In this document: positions 1 through 11,633 of the stretch, in pieces
Layout: every line of letters begins with the position of its first letter
Numbering within the stretch: position 1 is the first letter of the stretch
Assembly: GCF_024323335.1 (NCBI RefSeq)
Contig: NC_066585.1
Location: forward strand, 182,546,294 to 182,610,293
Source: Lathyrus oleraceus
Taxonomy: Eukaryota > Streptophyta > Magnoliopsida > Fabales > Fabaceae
DNA length: 64,000 bases
Direction: 5' to 3'
Position numbers and translations under genes: made by a program
Notes under the pieces: generated by a model
The model's database searches: none
What the model saw: the letters and a program-made list of their open reading frames with translations, nothing else
Told to the model about the DNA's origin: nothing

Positions 1-507
1 TGAGACATTTTCTGGAGATCGAGGTCCAAACGGAAATTGGAGTTGAAGATTATATCCAGGATGAGGTCCGCGGGATTATCTTCTGTTCATGTGCCACCTT
101 AGACTTTGGCTGAGGCCAGCAGAGGTCGTTAGGGGTGTCTTCTGAAGAAGAGATGCACATGTTACCTTCCTTTTGTGAAGGTGTACCCTCTGATATGTCG
201 CCCTCAGAGTGGCTTGGTGTTATTTCCGACGTTGCCAGCGGAATTATCACGGGAAGTGGGAGAGTGGGGTTCAAATGGAGAAAAGGAAGTGTTGAGGCAT
301 TTTCTGGAGATTGGGGTTCAAACGGAGAAAGGGATGTGTTGATTCAAATAAATTTTGGAAGGAAGAGATTCTATTTGAAAATAAGGCACATTGCATTAAA
401 TCAAAGGTTATTTTTCTTGACAAAAGTGCCCATTTCATTCACAATACCAAGAATTACAAAGATCCATATAAAAATTACAACAACAAAAAAGTAGCTTTGA
501 CCTACAA
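1..507. other. Unassigned repetitive sequence at left edge
   Basis: No gene recognised. Short imperfect direct repeats are visible: a segment reading like TTTTCTGGAGAT, followed by a block like GGTTCAAACGGAGAAA, appears near 5-40 and again near 300-335, with a shorter copy near 265-290. Small open frames across it have no recognisable domain and overlap on opposite strands. It is probably part of an unidentified repeat. Confidence 0.3.
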
Positions 508-558
508 TTGACTTTGGTCAAGTGTTAACTTTTTAGTTAACCACTTGACCAAAGTCAA
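508..558. repeat. Near-perfect 23-24 bp inverted repeat
   Basis: The left arm (508-530) begins TTGACTTTGGTCAAG and the right arm (535-558) is its reverse complement apart from one extra base. Only a few T-rich bases separate them. The arms could form a stable hairpin in DNA or RNA. It lies just before sequence that looks like LTR of an Ogre/Tat-type element. Whether it is an element terminus or an internal LTR palindrome cannot be decided here. Confidence 0.7.
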
Positions 559-559
559 C

Positions 560-3500
560 TGACCTAATTCCTAAACCTAATGTCAATTTCCCTTTATTTC
601 TTCACTCTTCCATCTCCTCCTTTGGCTTAAACTCTAAGATTTCTTCATTTGCACGAAACCTTTCTTTTCTTCAAGCCATTATTATCCATGTACCTTCATG
701 GTAGCTTCAGTACCAAGTGTCTTGAGTCATAACCAAATTCTAGCAAAGTCAGCCTTGCACGTCACCAGTAACTTGCATTCAATGTACAAAAGCATCAATA
801 AATGAAGTACATTTCATGAAGTGTTCAAGAAGGTTTCAATATGATTGTTTGTGCATCAATTTTCAATGCAAACAATCCACCAATGCAAACATACTAACAT
901 CACATATCATATCTAATCATTCATTTTCTTTTAACAATCCAAGCATTTTTTGATATCACCTCAAACTATTTTCTAGCTCACTACAATAGTTTGTATAGTG
1001 CTTCAAATCCATTTCTAATTAATCTCATACTAATACTAACATGGTCCATTTACAATGGAAGCATACAAGCTCTGACTTTTCTTCTAATAACCCTAATGAC
1101 AAGCTACAGTTCCCAGTTTAATGGAAGTCCAAATCAATCTAATGAAAATTTCATTCACCACTAACCACCAATCCTGAGTCTTAGTTCTAACAATCATCAT
1201 TTCAATCCAATTCAACTCAAGCATACATACTAACAACCCTATTAATACCAGTTGTAGTCATAACAAGTTTCATTTTAATTGATGTAAATTCAAACATTCC
1301 AAGTATCCATGACATAAATAAAATCAGTGACATTCAATGCAAAAAAAACTTCATGAGCAATTCAAGGCGTAACATAGTTTCATGACATGTTGTTATAGCC
1401 ATCCTAAAATAAAACATTATAACCTGCTATATAAAAACATTTAATAAATTGGGTTCATCATGAGCATTAGCAGAAAATCTCATTATTCTGAACTAACTGC
1501 ATTAAGCCACTAAGAGAAAACTTCATTAAACTAACTGCATTGAACAACTAACTACAAGCCAATTCCAACCTAACTAACTTCACTATAATCATAACTAACC
1601 TAATTAACTACTTAACCATCTTAACTAACTATCTAACTATCTTAACTAACATCTAACAGTTGGCACAACTAGAGTTAACATAAAAGGAACAAATGCAACT
1701 AACGTCATAACAGTTTAAAACAGAATTTTCACTTGCAAAAATAGAAACTAACATAAATTGTAACTTCACTAACTAACTATCACGATTTTCCACAACTCAC
1801 AGAGTTAACTCCTCAAATGAATTTCAACATAAGAACTTAACAAAGTTAATCTCTGTTAAGGGATGAATTGCTATAAATACACCTTCAATGACTAATTTTA
1901 TGGGTCACCTAATCATTCTCTGAAATTCCCCAGAAATCACTCTCATTACTCTCTCATCCTTTCGCGGCATTCCCCTTTACATCTCTCATCAATCTCACGA
2001 CATCAATTGAATCTCTATGAACCTCACATCCTCACACGCGAAGAAGGAGAAAAAGAAGAATAAGGTATCAAGAATAGAAAAGAAGAGGGAGCATACTTGA
2101 GTTCACTTTCATCTTCACCTCACCGGAGCTCCGTGCCACCTTGTAGGTAAGCCTCTTTGCTCCAATTACGCTTTACCATCATGTAGGGTTTTTACTGAGT
2201 AATCAAAGCCCTAACAATAGAGGCTTTGATTCCTCCTTTTGGGAATTTAATTTCGGATTTTGTAATTAGGGTTCATGAGTCTTTTGGTTTTGATTTGTTA
2301 GTTTGTTTAGGAATTAGTAGAAATTGATGGTGGATTCATGTAGAGGAGGGTGACATGAATTTAGTGGTGTGAGGATTGAGGGAGTTGGCCATCCACCGCC
2401 GCCGGAGGCGATTTCTGGTGCAGCGGAGATTCTTGTCTATGGCCAAGGACTCAAGAGTGAAGAGTTGATCTTAACGTGTTTGAGTTGAGTGAAATGCGAG
2501 TTTCCTTTCTCTTATGGATTTGATGGGACTAAAAGCCCTTGGCCCACATAAAATACATCCTGCACCCATGTTTTCTCACTCAAACCGCCCTAGTCACTTG
2601 TGAATCATAGCTAATGGGCCTCAGCACCCTTGGCCCATATTAATTACCTTCGTGCTCCATGATCCATTTCTTGTATGGTTTATGATTCATCCCCTCATTA
2701 TGGGTAAAATGTTCCCCATTCCCATGAAGATATAATAATGTAGGACTTACTTTTCTTTATTGTTCCCTTTACATGTTAATTAACAAGATAAAATCAAAAT
2801 GATACAAAAAACTTTTTCTTTCAAAAGAATAAAATACACTTGATCTAATGTCAAGTGCTTTTCCAAATCAAAAACAACGCGAGTGCTTGATCCAACGTCA
2901 AGTATCTCATCCATTCCATTCTTACACTTCTATTTCCATCTCATTCATTCAAGTCTCACATTCTTTCACATTTCAAAATCATCAAGTTACTTTTCACAAT
3001 AAATTGGATGAAAAAAGATAGGGTATACGTACTTGTGCACAACATTCTCAAGTAATTGGGTTGTCGGTTGTACCTAACTTGTGGCCTGATACTTGACATC
3101 CATTTAAAAACACTTAATAATAAAATGAGTTTAATTCGGTCCTCTTAGGGTAAAAAAAAGAGTGGTTAGGATGTAACTGTCCTCTTAACTCCTAAGTACT
3201 CTGATTGTCAGTCATATTTAGCCGGTGGTTAGACGTTCGTCTCCCTCTAAGTACCAACGATTAAACTCGCCAAATGAATTTTATAATTAAATAAAATAAT
3301 CAAATATATTCTTCTGCCTTAGGGAAACATCCAAACCTTACACAATTCAACATTTTCAATACCTTCGATAATTCTCATCAGTGATATACTTATTTCTTTG
3401 GACCAAATACATTTTCTTTGGATCCCATATATTCCTTTGGGTTAATTACCATATGGTTAACTACCCACTTCTGAACGAAGAACCCTTTTCTTGTTTGTCT

Positions 3501-3945
3501 TGCTAGTCCTAGTGCTTAGACAAACCTTTGTTTTTTATTTGCCTAGTTAGTCTTAATGCTTAGGCAAACTCCTTTATTTTGCTTTATTTGCCTTGTTAGT
3601 CCTCATGCTTAGAAAACCCCTTTTTTCTCTTTACCCATACCATTTATTGGTTTATGCGACATTTTCTTGCGTTCAGATATACTTACCCTATGGGTTTAAA
3701 CAATACAATCCTTTGGTTCAAACCATACTTTAATCACATTTCAAAACCCTTTTTTTCTTGTTTGCCTTGCCAGTCCTCGTGCTTAAAAAAATACCTCATT
3801 TTATCTACCACCATTAGTTCCATGAACTACGGAGATCTGATTTCATTATTGCATTATGAGGATACGTAGGCATGAGGTCTCCAATCCTCAGAGAGCACAC
3901 TAATTATTAACCTTTTTTTTCCTTTTTTGCAAATAATCTTTAGAT
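560..3945 (+). mobile_element. Ogre/Tat-like LTR, left part (split by SIRE insertion)
   Basis: No coding capacity. The 3' portion (about 2560-3900) shares recurring phrases with other LTR-like blocks in the window, notably the GATACGTAGGCATGAGG box at 3857-3875, which recurs near 9340, 28450 and 44350. The sequence that should follow this box in such LTRs (GAGGGGTGCTAATAC and the box AATAAATAAAGTT) is found only after the SIRE element, at 26600-26715. One LTR was therefore cut in two by that insertion. The Ty3/gypsy Ogre/Tat assignment is from memory of legume LTRs. The left boundary is not defined. Confidence 0.5.
1870..1881 (+). promoter_or_regulatory. Candidate TATA box of LTR promoter
   Basis: CTATAAATACAC lies about 50 bp upstream of a pyrimidine-rich stretch with CTCTCATTACTCTCTC-like sequence, a layout typical of a plant TATA promoter and leader inside an LTR. 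There is no direct evidence of a start site. Confidence 0.3.
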
Positions 3946-3950
3946 AATAA
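3946..3950 (+). repeat. SIRE target site duplication, left copy (AATAA)
   Basis: AATAA immediately precedes the TGTTAGAACAAG start of the 5' LTR and is repeated at 26552-26556 immediately after the 3' LTR. Five bases is the usual duplication length for Ty1/copia integrases. Confidence 0.8.
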
Positions 3951-4990
3951 TGTTAGAACAAGATTTTGGTTCTGCAAATTTTCTCTAAGTTTTGATGATA
4001 ACAAAGGATGGAACATTTTGGTACCCTAATAAAATTCTCTAAGTGTCCAGGGCTCTAGTGAAAAATGAATCTGATGAAACAACATCCAACGTCACATAAG
4101 TCCAGAACAGCTGACTTGAAGTTAAAAATACTCGCTCTGACATCTGAAGACTTTGATATTCTGCATCTTAAGAATCCCACACCTGTATTGTCTATGATCA
4201 TTACATCTGAAGAATGTTAAAGTAGAGATCAATAAAGAACCTCTAAAGAAAACCTCAGGCAACTATCTGAAGAGTACAAGATCAAAGAGAAGTATCTGAC
4301 TTCTGCGCACTCTGATTCACGTCCAACAAATCAAATCAAGACTTAACTACAAAGTATTCCAAAAATGGTATAAAGTTATATATGGAGAAAATTGAATACT
4401 CTCCTAAAACTGATATGGAAAGGACAACAAAATTAATGTTATTAAATCTCATTCTGGACAAGATATTAGCATCAATGGTACATTCAACGGTATCATCTCC
4501 AAGCTCTATAAAAAGGCCCAACCATCATCATACCAACACACGAAGCTATCCTACAAGAATTCAGCACATCAAAATTCCATCTTTCACTAATTCTTGTTTT
4601 TACATTATCACACGAGTTGTTGCTCTTAGTGTGAAACTCAATTGCTTTAACCGTGTTAATATTGCTTGCCTAGAAGCACTAAACACCTTGTATTTCTAAA
4701 ATAGTTGTCGTGAGGTTCCTCAAGTGACTTGTGAAGTCTGTAGACTTGAGAGGGATAAGAGATCATTGTAATCTTAGATGTTGTTGCAATGTTTCTAGAT
4801 TATTGGATTAAGTCGTTTTTAAAGGTGAAATCACCTTGGTAGGGTAGACTGGAGTAGCTTTGAATTTCAAGCGAACCAGGATAACTTATGTGTTGTTTGT
4901 CTTTAATTTGTGTGTGTGTCAAAACTCCAAAAGTTTTTATTGTTTATGAAAATAATTCAAATCCCCCTTTCTTGTTTTTCTCTACCTTCA
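3951..4990 (+). repeat. 5' LTR of SIRE element
   Basis: It begins TGTTAGAACAAGATTTTGG and ends TTCTCTACCTTCA just before the primer binding site. It contains CTATAAAAAGGCC (about 4504-4516), a plausible TATA box, upstream of the expected transcript start. Substitutions against the 3' LTR are scattered along its length and visibly denser than those between the LTRs of the nested copia, so this element is older. Confidence 0.9.
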
Positions 4991-4992
4991 AT

Positions 4993-5004
4993 TGGTATCA
5001 GAGC
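4993..5004 (+). promoter_or_regulatory. Primer binding site of SIRE (initiator tRNA-Met)
   Basis: TGGTATCAGAGC starts two bases after the LTR end. This is the standard complement to the 3' end of plant initiator methionine tRNA, used for minus-strand priming in copia elements. Confidence 0.9.
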
Positions 5005-5074
5005 TTCGGCTATGTTATTGATTTTCAAATCAAACACTTAACAGTGTAGAGAGATCCAGCGTGAGAAAAACATA

Positions 5075-5088
5075 ATGACTACCACTTG
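5075..5088 (+). pseudogene. SIRE gag, first codons before interruption
   Basis: An ATG at 5075 opens MTTTC..., the expected place for the SIRE gag start about 70 bp after the primer site. The frame is lost within a few codons because LTR sequence beginning TGTAACACCTC starts at 5087. The rest of gag resumes near 9955. The missing gag N-terminal part shows that host sequence was deleted at this junction. Confidence 0.6.
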
Positions 5089-8000
5089 TAACACCTCAAA
5101 GTTTGCCCTCCTCTCTTGGGACTAGCTTAACATATTGCATTGCATTTTAGATCATTAGGCATTACATAATTGCATATCATGTGGTTACATTGTGCAAATC
5201 ATCCTCCTAAGTCTTGGTCAGAAGATGAGAGGTTATGATGCAAGCTAGGGTTTCATTGATTGAGTGGACTGATCAGTAACTATCTGAGGATTGGGTTACA
5301 AATTAGGGTTTCATGTTCTTCCAGAAGATTGATCTTTATCTTGGTTGAAATGATACATCATCATTATCATGGTCTTGATATCATCCAGGGATTCAAGAGA
5401 TTGATCAGATACCTTGAGATTAGGGTTTTGACCACTGGTCAACCCTAATCAGTCTAATCAGTTGCATTGGGCCAGTCAGGGCATGGCATGGAGATGGGGT
5501 CTACAATGGATATGGGGATCATCATGTGATTATATTGAGCTTATGGAGGCTAGGGTTTCATCCTTGAGCCATTTCATCAGGAGTTTGAGGCTCAACTTGA
5601 TCAATGCACAGCCAAATTCATCTATCAATTGAAAAAGTCAACTGTGGTCAACTGTGCTTGATTTTATGGATTTGGAGGTGGGAGAGAGTTGGATATACTT
5701 CATTCATGTTGAAACAAGTTTCATTTGACATTTCAAACATCAAGAATGAAAAAAATAAAGTCAAACAAAAAGTTGCCAAAAATAGAAAGTGACTTGTAAT
5801 GGAAGTTTCCGAAAATGGAAAGTTTTTCACCACAAAATTACATGTCTAAAAATGCTTCAAATGAAATTTTGTTCAACATAAAAGTTGTAGATCTTGCTCT
5901 CACCTTTCCAAAAAGTCCAAGAACTTGAATTTCTCATGTATGGTTGACAAGTTATGGTCCAATCATTTTTCAAAAATGCCTAAAATCAAAGTGGCATAAC
6001 TTTCACATGGAATGTCCAATTTGGGTGATCTTTCTTTGAGCAAACCCCATTTCACATGTACTTTCATGATGCATGGTCAAAATTCATCAAAAGTACTCAA
6101 GGCAAAAAGTCATTTTTCAAGTGGATTCTTTTGAATTTTTGGTGTGAGATAGTGAAATTGAGAAATATAAGGCCTATGCACATGAAACCACTTCCAACAC
6201 TTCACAAATGCCAAATAGAAGTTGTGTGAACTGTCATTTTGCTGTCACATTGGTTAATTGGAGAAGGTCATTTTGGACATTGCATTAAGAAACTCATTTT
6301 CACTAATCAAGCCAATTTTGATAATTGTGATTAACAAAGTGGATTAAGGAGTGAGTATAAGTTGCTAATCATAACAGAATCATAATCACATTTCCATTCT
6401 CCAAGATTTGTAACTGAATTTCCCTCCAAAACCACAAAATTCTCTCAAAACCTCATCACTTTTTTTTCACATTTCTTCATCAATTCTTCATCATTTTGGT
6501 TGATTCTTCGTGGATCCATGCTCCATAAACCTTGAGGAAGAACTGTTTCATTGAATTCGTGGCCAAAGCTTCAAGAATTGGACTGTTGGAAAGCTTGCTC
6601 ATCAATGGAGTTTTGAAGATTCTTGCAATTGGAGCTGTTTCGAGCTAGCCTAATCACTCCATTCAATTTCCTCATACTTAAGCATCATCTGTTTCACCTT
6701 TTCGAGCTTGGAAACACGAGCATCAAGGTCTGCCATCTCCATAAGGTGATTTTTCGAATTCCACCATTGCATGAATTATTATATGGCTTTTGAAGATCTT
6801 TCGATGTAGAATGATGTGATGCTTGTAGTTTTTGATTTGGTTAAGTGTAGAGAGAGAAATCTGGATTTGATGTTTGTTGCTTGTTTCTATTTTCGATCGA
6901 TCCGTTTAATATGTTTAGAATTAGGAGAAACAAGTTACATATTCGTGATGTGCTAGTTGAGACGGTTCTTTTGATATAGAGTTTGTAGATTTTGGTTGAG
7001 ATTTGATGTTCTTCGATTTCTGGAAATTTGGAATTGGTCTTGATGAAGAACATGAGCAAACACGCGTTTGATCTTCCAATTCCATTACCTTGTTTGAATT
7101 TCTGTTTACCGCTTCCCAGAACCAATCAAAATGCGCCACTGCTTTAAATTGAGGCGACGTCGTTTTGCCTGTGCGCTTAAATATTACAAAAATGCCACTG
7201 GATCATATTATTTCCATTATTTCATTTTCTTTTTCTTTTTCTTTATTCCATTTTTACACATGAACTTAGAAAATTCATAGATGATTCATTTCTTGTCCAA
7301 TTTCAGTGAGATTTTTTGCATAATGCTCCTTGTAATGTGTAGAATTTAATGGTGATTTTTGTAATTTTTGTGCACGTGTGAAAATTAAAAATGCCTAGGG
7401 TTTGATTGGATGTATGCAATTTGTACATGTCTTGCCTTTTCACTCATGAAATGATGATGTTTCCAAATAAATTCATGCAATTTTTTGTGCTTATTCTAGA
7501 CTCTTGGATGGTGATTTTGATGTGTGGTTTGCAATTTTTGGATCCCTGGTTGTTGAGATATGAATTTTTGAATGGAGGTGTGACAGTTTGTGTCACACCA
7601 AGCTTGATGAATTTCATGATCTTATTTGCCTAGCTTAGGGATGTTGAATTGAGCCAATTTTTTCAATGAATGAATATATGTATGTTGAAAATACATGTGA
7701 ATTTTTCTGGATTTATTGATGGCATTTCCTAATTGATTAAGATTTTTACCTCTGTTGGGTCATTTTGTTGATTGTTTGTGACACATGTTATTATCGGATT
7801 TGTGAAATTCTGATCATTGATTGTATGAGTGTGAGATTTGGTATGAGCATTGTAGACACATTATAGGTCATTATGGTTTTGATCCCATTCATTTATCATG
7901 TATTGTCACTGATTTATGATTTTTGGAAGTTGATGTTTGTTTGGATACCATGTGTTGGCTTGCTTGAACTTGTCTGAACTTCTTGATTTTCATTGACCTA

Positions 8001-9953
8001 CTTCCACTTGTCCAAATTGCATGAAAATTGATATGCTACTCATTGAATGTGTTTTGTTTAGGCTTGAATTTTTGTGGAATTTATTGAGCTATTTTGATAT
8101 TGATTTGATTGTGATCATTCTGTTTGGTCTTTTGAGGTTGCAAATGGCATGCTTTGTGATATTTTGTGCATGAAATGATGATAATGAATGATATGAGCAT
8201 GGGACCAATGGGATTTGTTTCTAATTTGTTTGATTGTGGTTTTGGTTAATTTTCACTTGCTGTTTTGGATTTTTCATCTCCTTTGGACCCTAGGCTTGGC
8301 CTAGTGGTCTTGTTTCTCACTTTTGAATTGTGTTTCAGGTTGAGATGCAAATGCCTTAAGGAGAAAAATGCAAGTTGATTGAATTGAGTTTGGTTGCTTG
8401 TTGTAAACTAACTTGTGTGTTTTGTAGGATGCTTGGCTCAATTGAGTTTATTGTGCTTTGCACATTGCATTGGTTAACTGTATATATTAACTGTTTGACT
8501 TTTGCTGTTTAATGTTGGTTTGTCTGGTATACTGACTGTGCTTGATTGATTCCAGGTACCATAGTCGCTTTAGTTCTTTAAGAACTTGCTGTGCTGTTGC
8601 TTGGTTGTAAAAACCAGTTGAGGTAGACTCTCTTGTCTCCATGTAGTCTGGAAGACCTGGCTTGTTATTTAGCCAGGCAACTGTCTGAAGTCCTCCTTAA
8701 GAGGCGATGTTTGTGATTGTTTACTTTTGTCCCCAAGCAGGTAAAGACCTCTATGAGGCAATTGGCGGAACCCAAGGGATATGCAATCTATCCCCCGCTA
8801 TTCTGTTGAGTCGTCCCTCTGCTCACACCACTGTGTTGATGCATTGGGACATTAACCCAAGATCTTGTGTTGTTGCACAGTCGAGTCAGAGTCTTGAGCG
8901 TAGAAGGGTTCCTCCATTCTGGACCCACGCTCCTTTGTCTGAAGCTCTCCCTGGCCAAGGATAAGAGCTGTGAAGTCTTATCTTCACTCACCTTTCATCT
9001 GTTGCACCCTGACTCTTAATGTCAGGGTTAAGAGCGAATACTACCCTGTACAGTTGACTTGCCTCGGCAGTCCACCCTTGTTTGAGCCTCACTTGACTGG
9101 ATATAGTGTGTGCTATGTGAATGTTTGCTTTATTTTGATTGATGCTTGCATGCTTGTTTTTCCTGGTTAGGATTAGCTTGCTGTTGTGCAAGTAGGATAG
9201 AAACCATAACATAGGGCAATGATGCATGATAACACTAGGCTCGAGTACAGCTCCCTAGTAGTGTGTCTCCCTTTGTATCTGGTTAGGTGAGAATTTCTTT
9301 CCCTTTCAGGGGAACTACGTCGCCCTGATCCTCATACCAGATGAGGTACGTAGGCAGGAGACCGCGCGAAGTCTCTCCGGGCACTTTTTTTCTTTTTTGT
9401 GTGTGTTTGCTTGACAGTTGCTAGGCTCGAGTTCCCGACTCCTTAGTAGCTTGTTTGCTTGTTAACCCTCTTGTGTGTCAGGATATGGATGTAAGCCCAG
9501 CGATTGGCTGTCCGTATCCTGAGTGTGCTTGTTTGGTTCGGAAACCGACGTAAGTCCAGCAATTGGCATTCGGGTTCCAGGTTTGCCTGTGTTTGTGTGT
9601 GTCTTGTTTGGCGTGCGTGAGCCGAACTACGGCAGCTCTGATTCTCGTTCCAGACGAGATACGTAGGCATAGGATGCGATGTCCTAGCGAGCCCTCTTCC
9701 TCTTAACCCCACCTGTGTTGTCTTCAGTGTGTGTGTGTGTGATGTTTGTTTAGCAACCTTTTCTTTCTTTTAGAGCGTGGATCCCGTCGAGTACGACGGA
9801 CGTGAGGGGTGCTAATACCTTCCCCTTGCGTAACCGACTCCCGTACCCTTTCTTTTTGGTCGCGAGACCATGCTTTTCCCAGGTTTACTTCGAGCGTTTC
9901 CTTTCCCTCTTTGGGATAAATAACGCACGGTGGCGGCTCTGTGTTGTTATTGC
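5087..9953 (+). mobile_element. Ogre/Tat-like LTR inserted in SIRE gag
   Basis: This 4.9 kb block begins TGTAACACCTC and runs to boxes shared with other LTR blocks: GAGGTACGTAGGCAGGAG near 9341, GAGGGGTGCTAATACCTTCC near 9802 and GGTGGCGGCTCTGTG near 9930. No gag/pol is present, so it is a lone LTR or LTR fragment. The usual LTR terminus (as in GAGGTGCGACA at 44771-44781) is missing, and no 5-bp duplication is found. A deletion therefore probably removed the LTR end together with the adjoining SIRE gag. Small ORFs here (for example 7406-7633 and 8707-8964) show no domain. Confidence 0.65.
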
Positions 9954-9954
9954 T

Positions 9955-11463
9955 AGAAACAAAATGAGTGATGATCAGAAGCGTGACTTCAAAAATCATC
10001 ATAAAGCCATAACAATTCTGTTGAATGTCATATCCTACAATGAATATGAAAAGATCACCAACAGGGAAATAGCTAAAGAAATATTCAATTCCCTAAAGAT
10101 GACTCACGAAGGCAATAATCAAGTCAAAGAGACTAAGGCTCTGGCCCTAATCCAAAAATATGAAGCCTTCATAATGGAGGATGATGAAGTTGTAGAGGTA
10201 ATGTTTTCTAGATTTCAAACTTTAGTTACAGGACTCAAGGTTCTGGACAAAGGCTACACAACTGCCGATCATGTCAAAAATATTATCAGAAGTTTGCCAA
10301 AGAAGTGGAGATCTATGGTCATTGCCTTGAAGCTATCAAAGGTATGAACAACATAAGCCTGGAAGAACTCATTAGCTCCCTTAGGAGTCATGAGATATAG
10401 CTAGAGGAAGATGAACCTCAAAAGAAAAGCATATCAGTGGCTCTGAAGTCCAGAACAAAAAGACGAAAGCCGGAAAGGAACAAAGCCTTTCAAGCTGAAG
10501 AAGAAGACGGTGATGATTCTGATGATGAATAAGAGTTATCTCTTTTATCCAGAAGAGTTAAACAAATCTGGAGAAAAAGGAATAACAACTTCAGAAGACC
10601 TAGACATAAGGGAGATCGCTCATAATCTACCTCCAGAAGCAGACCAAGCAAAGAGGTAACATGCTATGAATGTAAAGAACTAGGACACTACAGAAACGAA
10701 TGTCCAAAGCTCAAGAAAGATAGTTCAAGAAAAGAAGGATTCAAGAAAAACTTCTTCAAAACCAATAAGGGACTCATGGCTACCTAGGATGACTCTGAAT
10801 CTGACGCCTCAGAATCAGACTCCGAAATAAAGCAGGCAAATGTTGCATTCATGGCTACCACATCAGGAAGTTCATCTGAAAGCGAATCCGATTCTGAAAA
10901 GGTATTTTCTGATCTCTCTCGCTTTGATCTAGAAGCCTGTTTATCTTAATCTCTAAGCTCCTATTAGAAGCTTCGACAAAAATTCAAGATCCTAAAAAGG
11001 GTCCATGAAGAAACTGTGGAAGAATGTGATAAGCTTGAAATAGAAGTTTCTGAACTTAAAGGAAACATTTTTGTCCTGGAAAAAGAAAATGAATTTTCGG
11101 CCAAAAAATGATTAAAACTTGAAGAAACTCTTTCTAAAGCTCCACAAACTTCTGACACCATCATATATAAATATGAAAAGGCGTTTCAGAAATTCCTGAA
11201 AAATGGGTTTGAAAGAAGCAAAATGGATTCTATGATTTATGGTGTTAGTCACAATAAGAAAAGAGGAATTGGATATAAATCTAATGAAGATGAGAAAACA
11301 CCTTCTGCAGAGGATAAGCCTAAATCTCCTTTTTCATATCATTACACACATGCATAGATACAAAGTTTTAATAATGTAAGAAAACCCAAAGTTTTCAGAA
11401 ACTATGGGAGAACTAATCATAAAGGACCCAAAAGATTATGGGTACCAAAAGATAAAATAGTAT
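9955..11463 (+). pseudogene. SIRE gag polyprotein (UBN2-type gag plus zinc knuckle), broken
   Basis: The frame from 9961 encodes KMSDDQKRDFKNHHKAI and a helix-rich UBN2/retrotransposon gag domain ending near 10345. The frame then shifts, and stops interrupt the remainder. A CCHC zinc knuckle (CYECKELGHYRNEC) is at 10662-10703. Downstream come Ser/Asp/Glu-rich stretches and a coiled-coil-like segment (10980-11160), as in SIRE gag C-termini. The N-terminal part of the domain is absent because of the LTR insertion and deletion at 5087-9953. The 181-codon open frame at 9802-10347 is an accidental fusion of LTR sequence to gag. Confidence 0.8.
10662..10703 (+). other. CCHC zinc knuckle of SIRE gag
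   Basis: It reads CYECKELGHYRNEC, matching C-x2-C-x4-H-x4-C. This motif binds the RNA genome in gag nucleocapsid domains. Confidence 0.9.
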
Positions 11464-11633
11464 ATGTTGCAGATATCTTGTGTAGCAGAGTTAAAACACC
11501 AATCATGGTATATGGACTCTGGATGCTCGCGACACATGACAGGAAGAAAGCATATATTCCAAAGCCTGGAACTTAAAGACGCTGACTTCGTAGGCTTTGA
11601 AGGCAATCAAAAAGGAAGAATCGGAGGATCTGG
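11464..11633 (+). pseudogene. SIRE protease N-terminal part, cut by nested copia
   Basis: The frame reads ...HQSWYMDSGCSRHMTG..., the copia aspartic protease signature with the D-S-G active site. It stops being SIRE at 11633, where the LTR of the nested copia begins. SIRE pol resumes at 19511 only at the integrase zinc-binding region, so the rest of the protease and the start of the integrase region are missing. Confidence 0.85.

Noticed and set aside
9802..10347. A 181-codon ORF starting MRGANTFPLRNRLPYPF
   Set aside because: Its first third is LTR sequence and the rest is SIRE gag; it crosses an insertion junction. The same MxGANTFPLRNRLP frame appears in other LTRs (26507-26707, 44542-44901).
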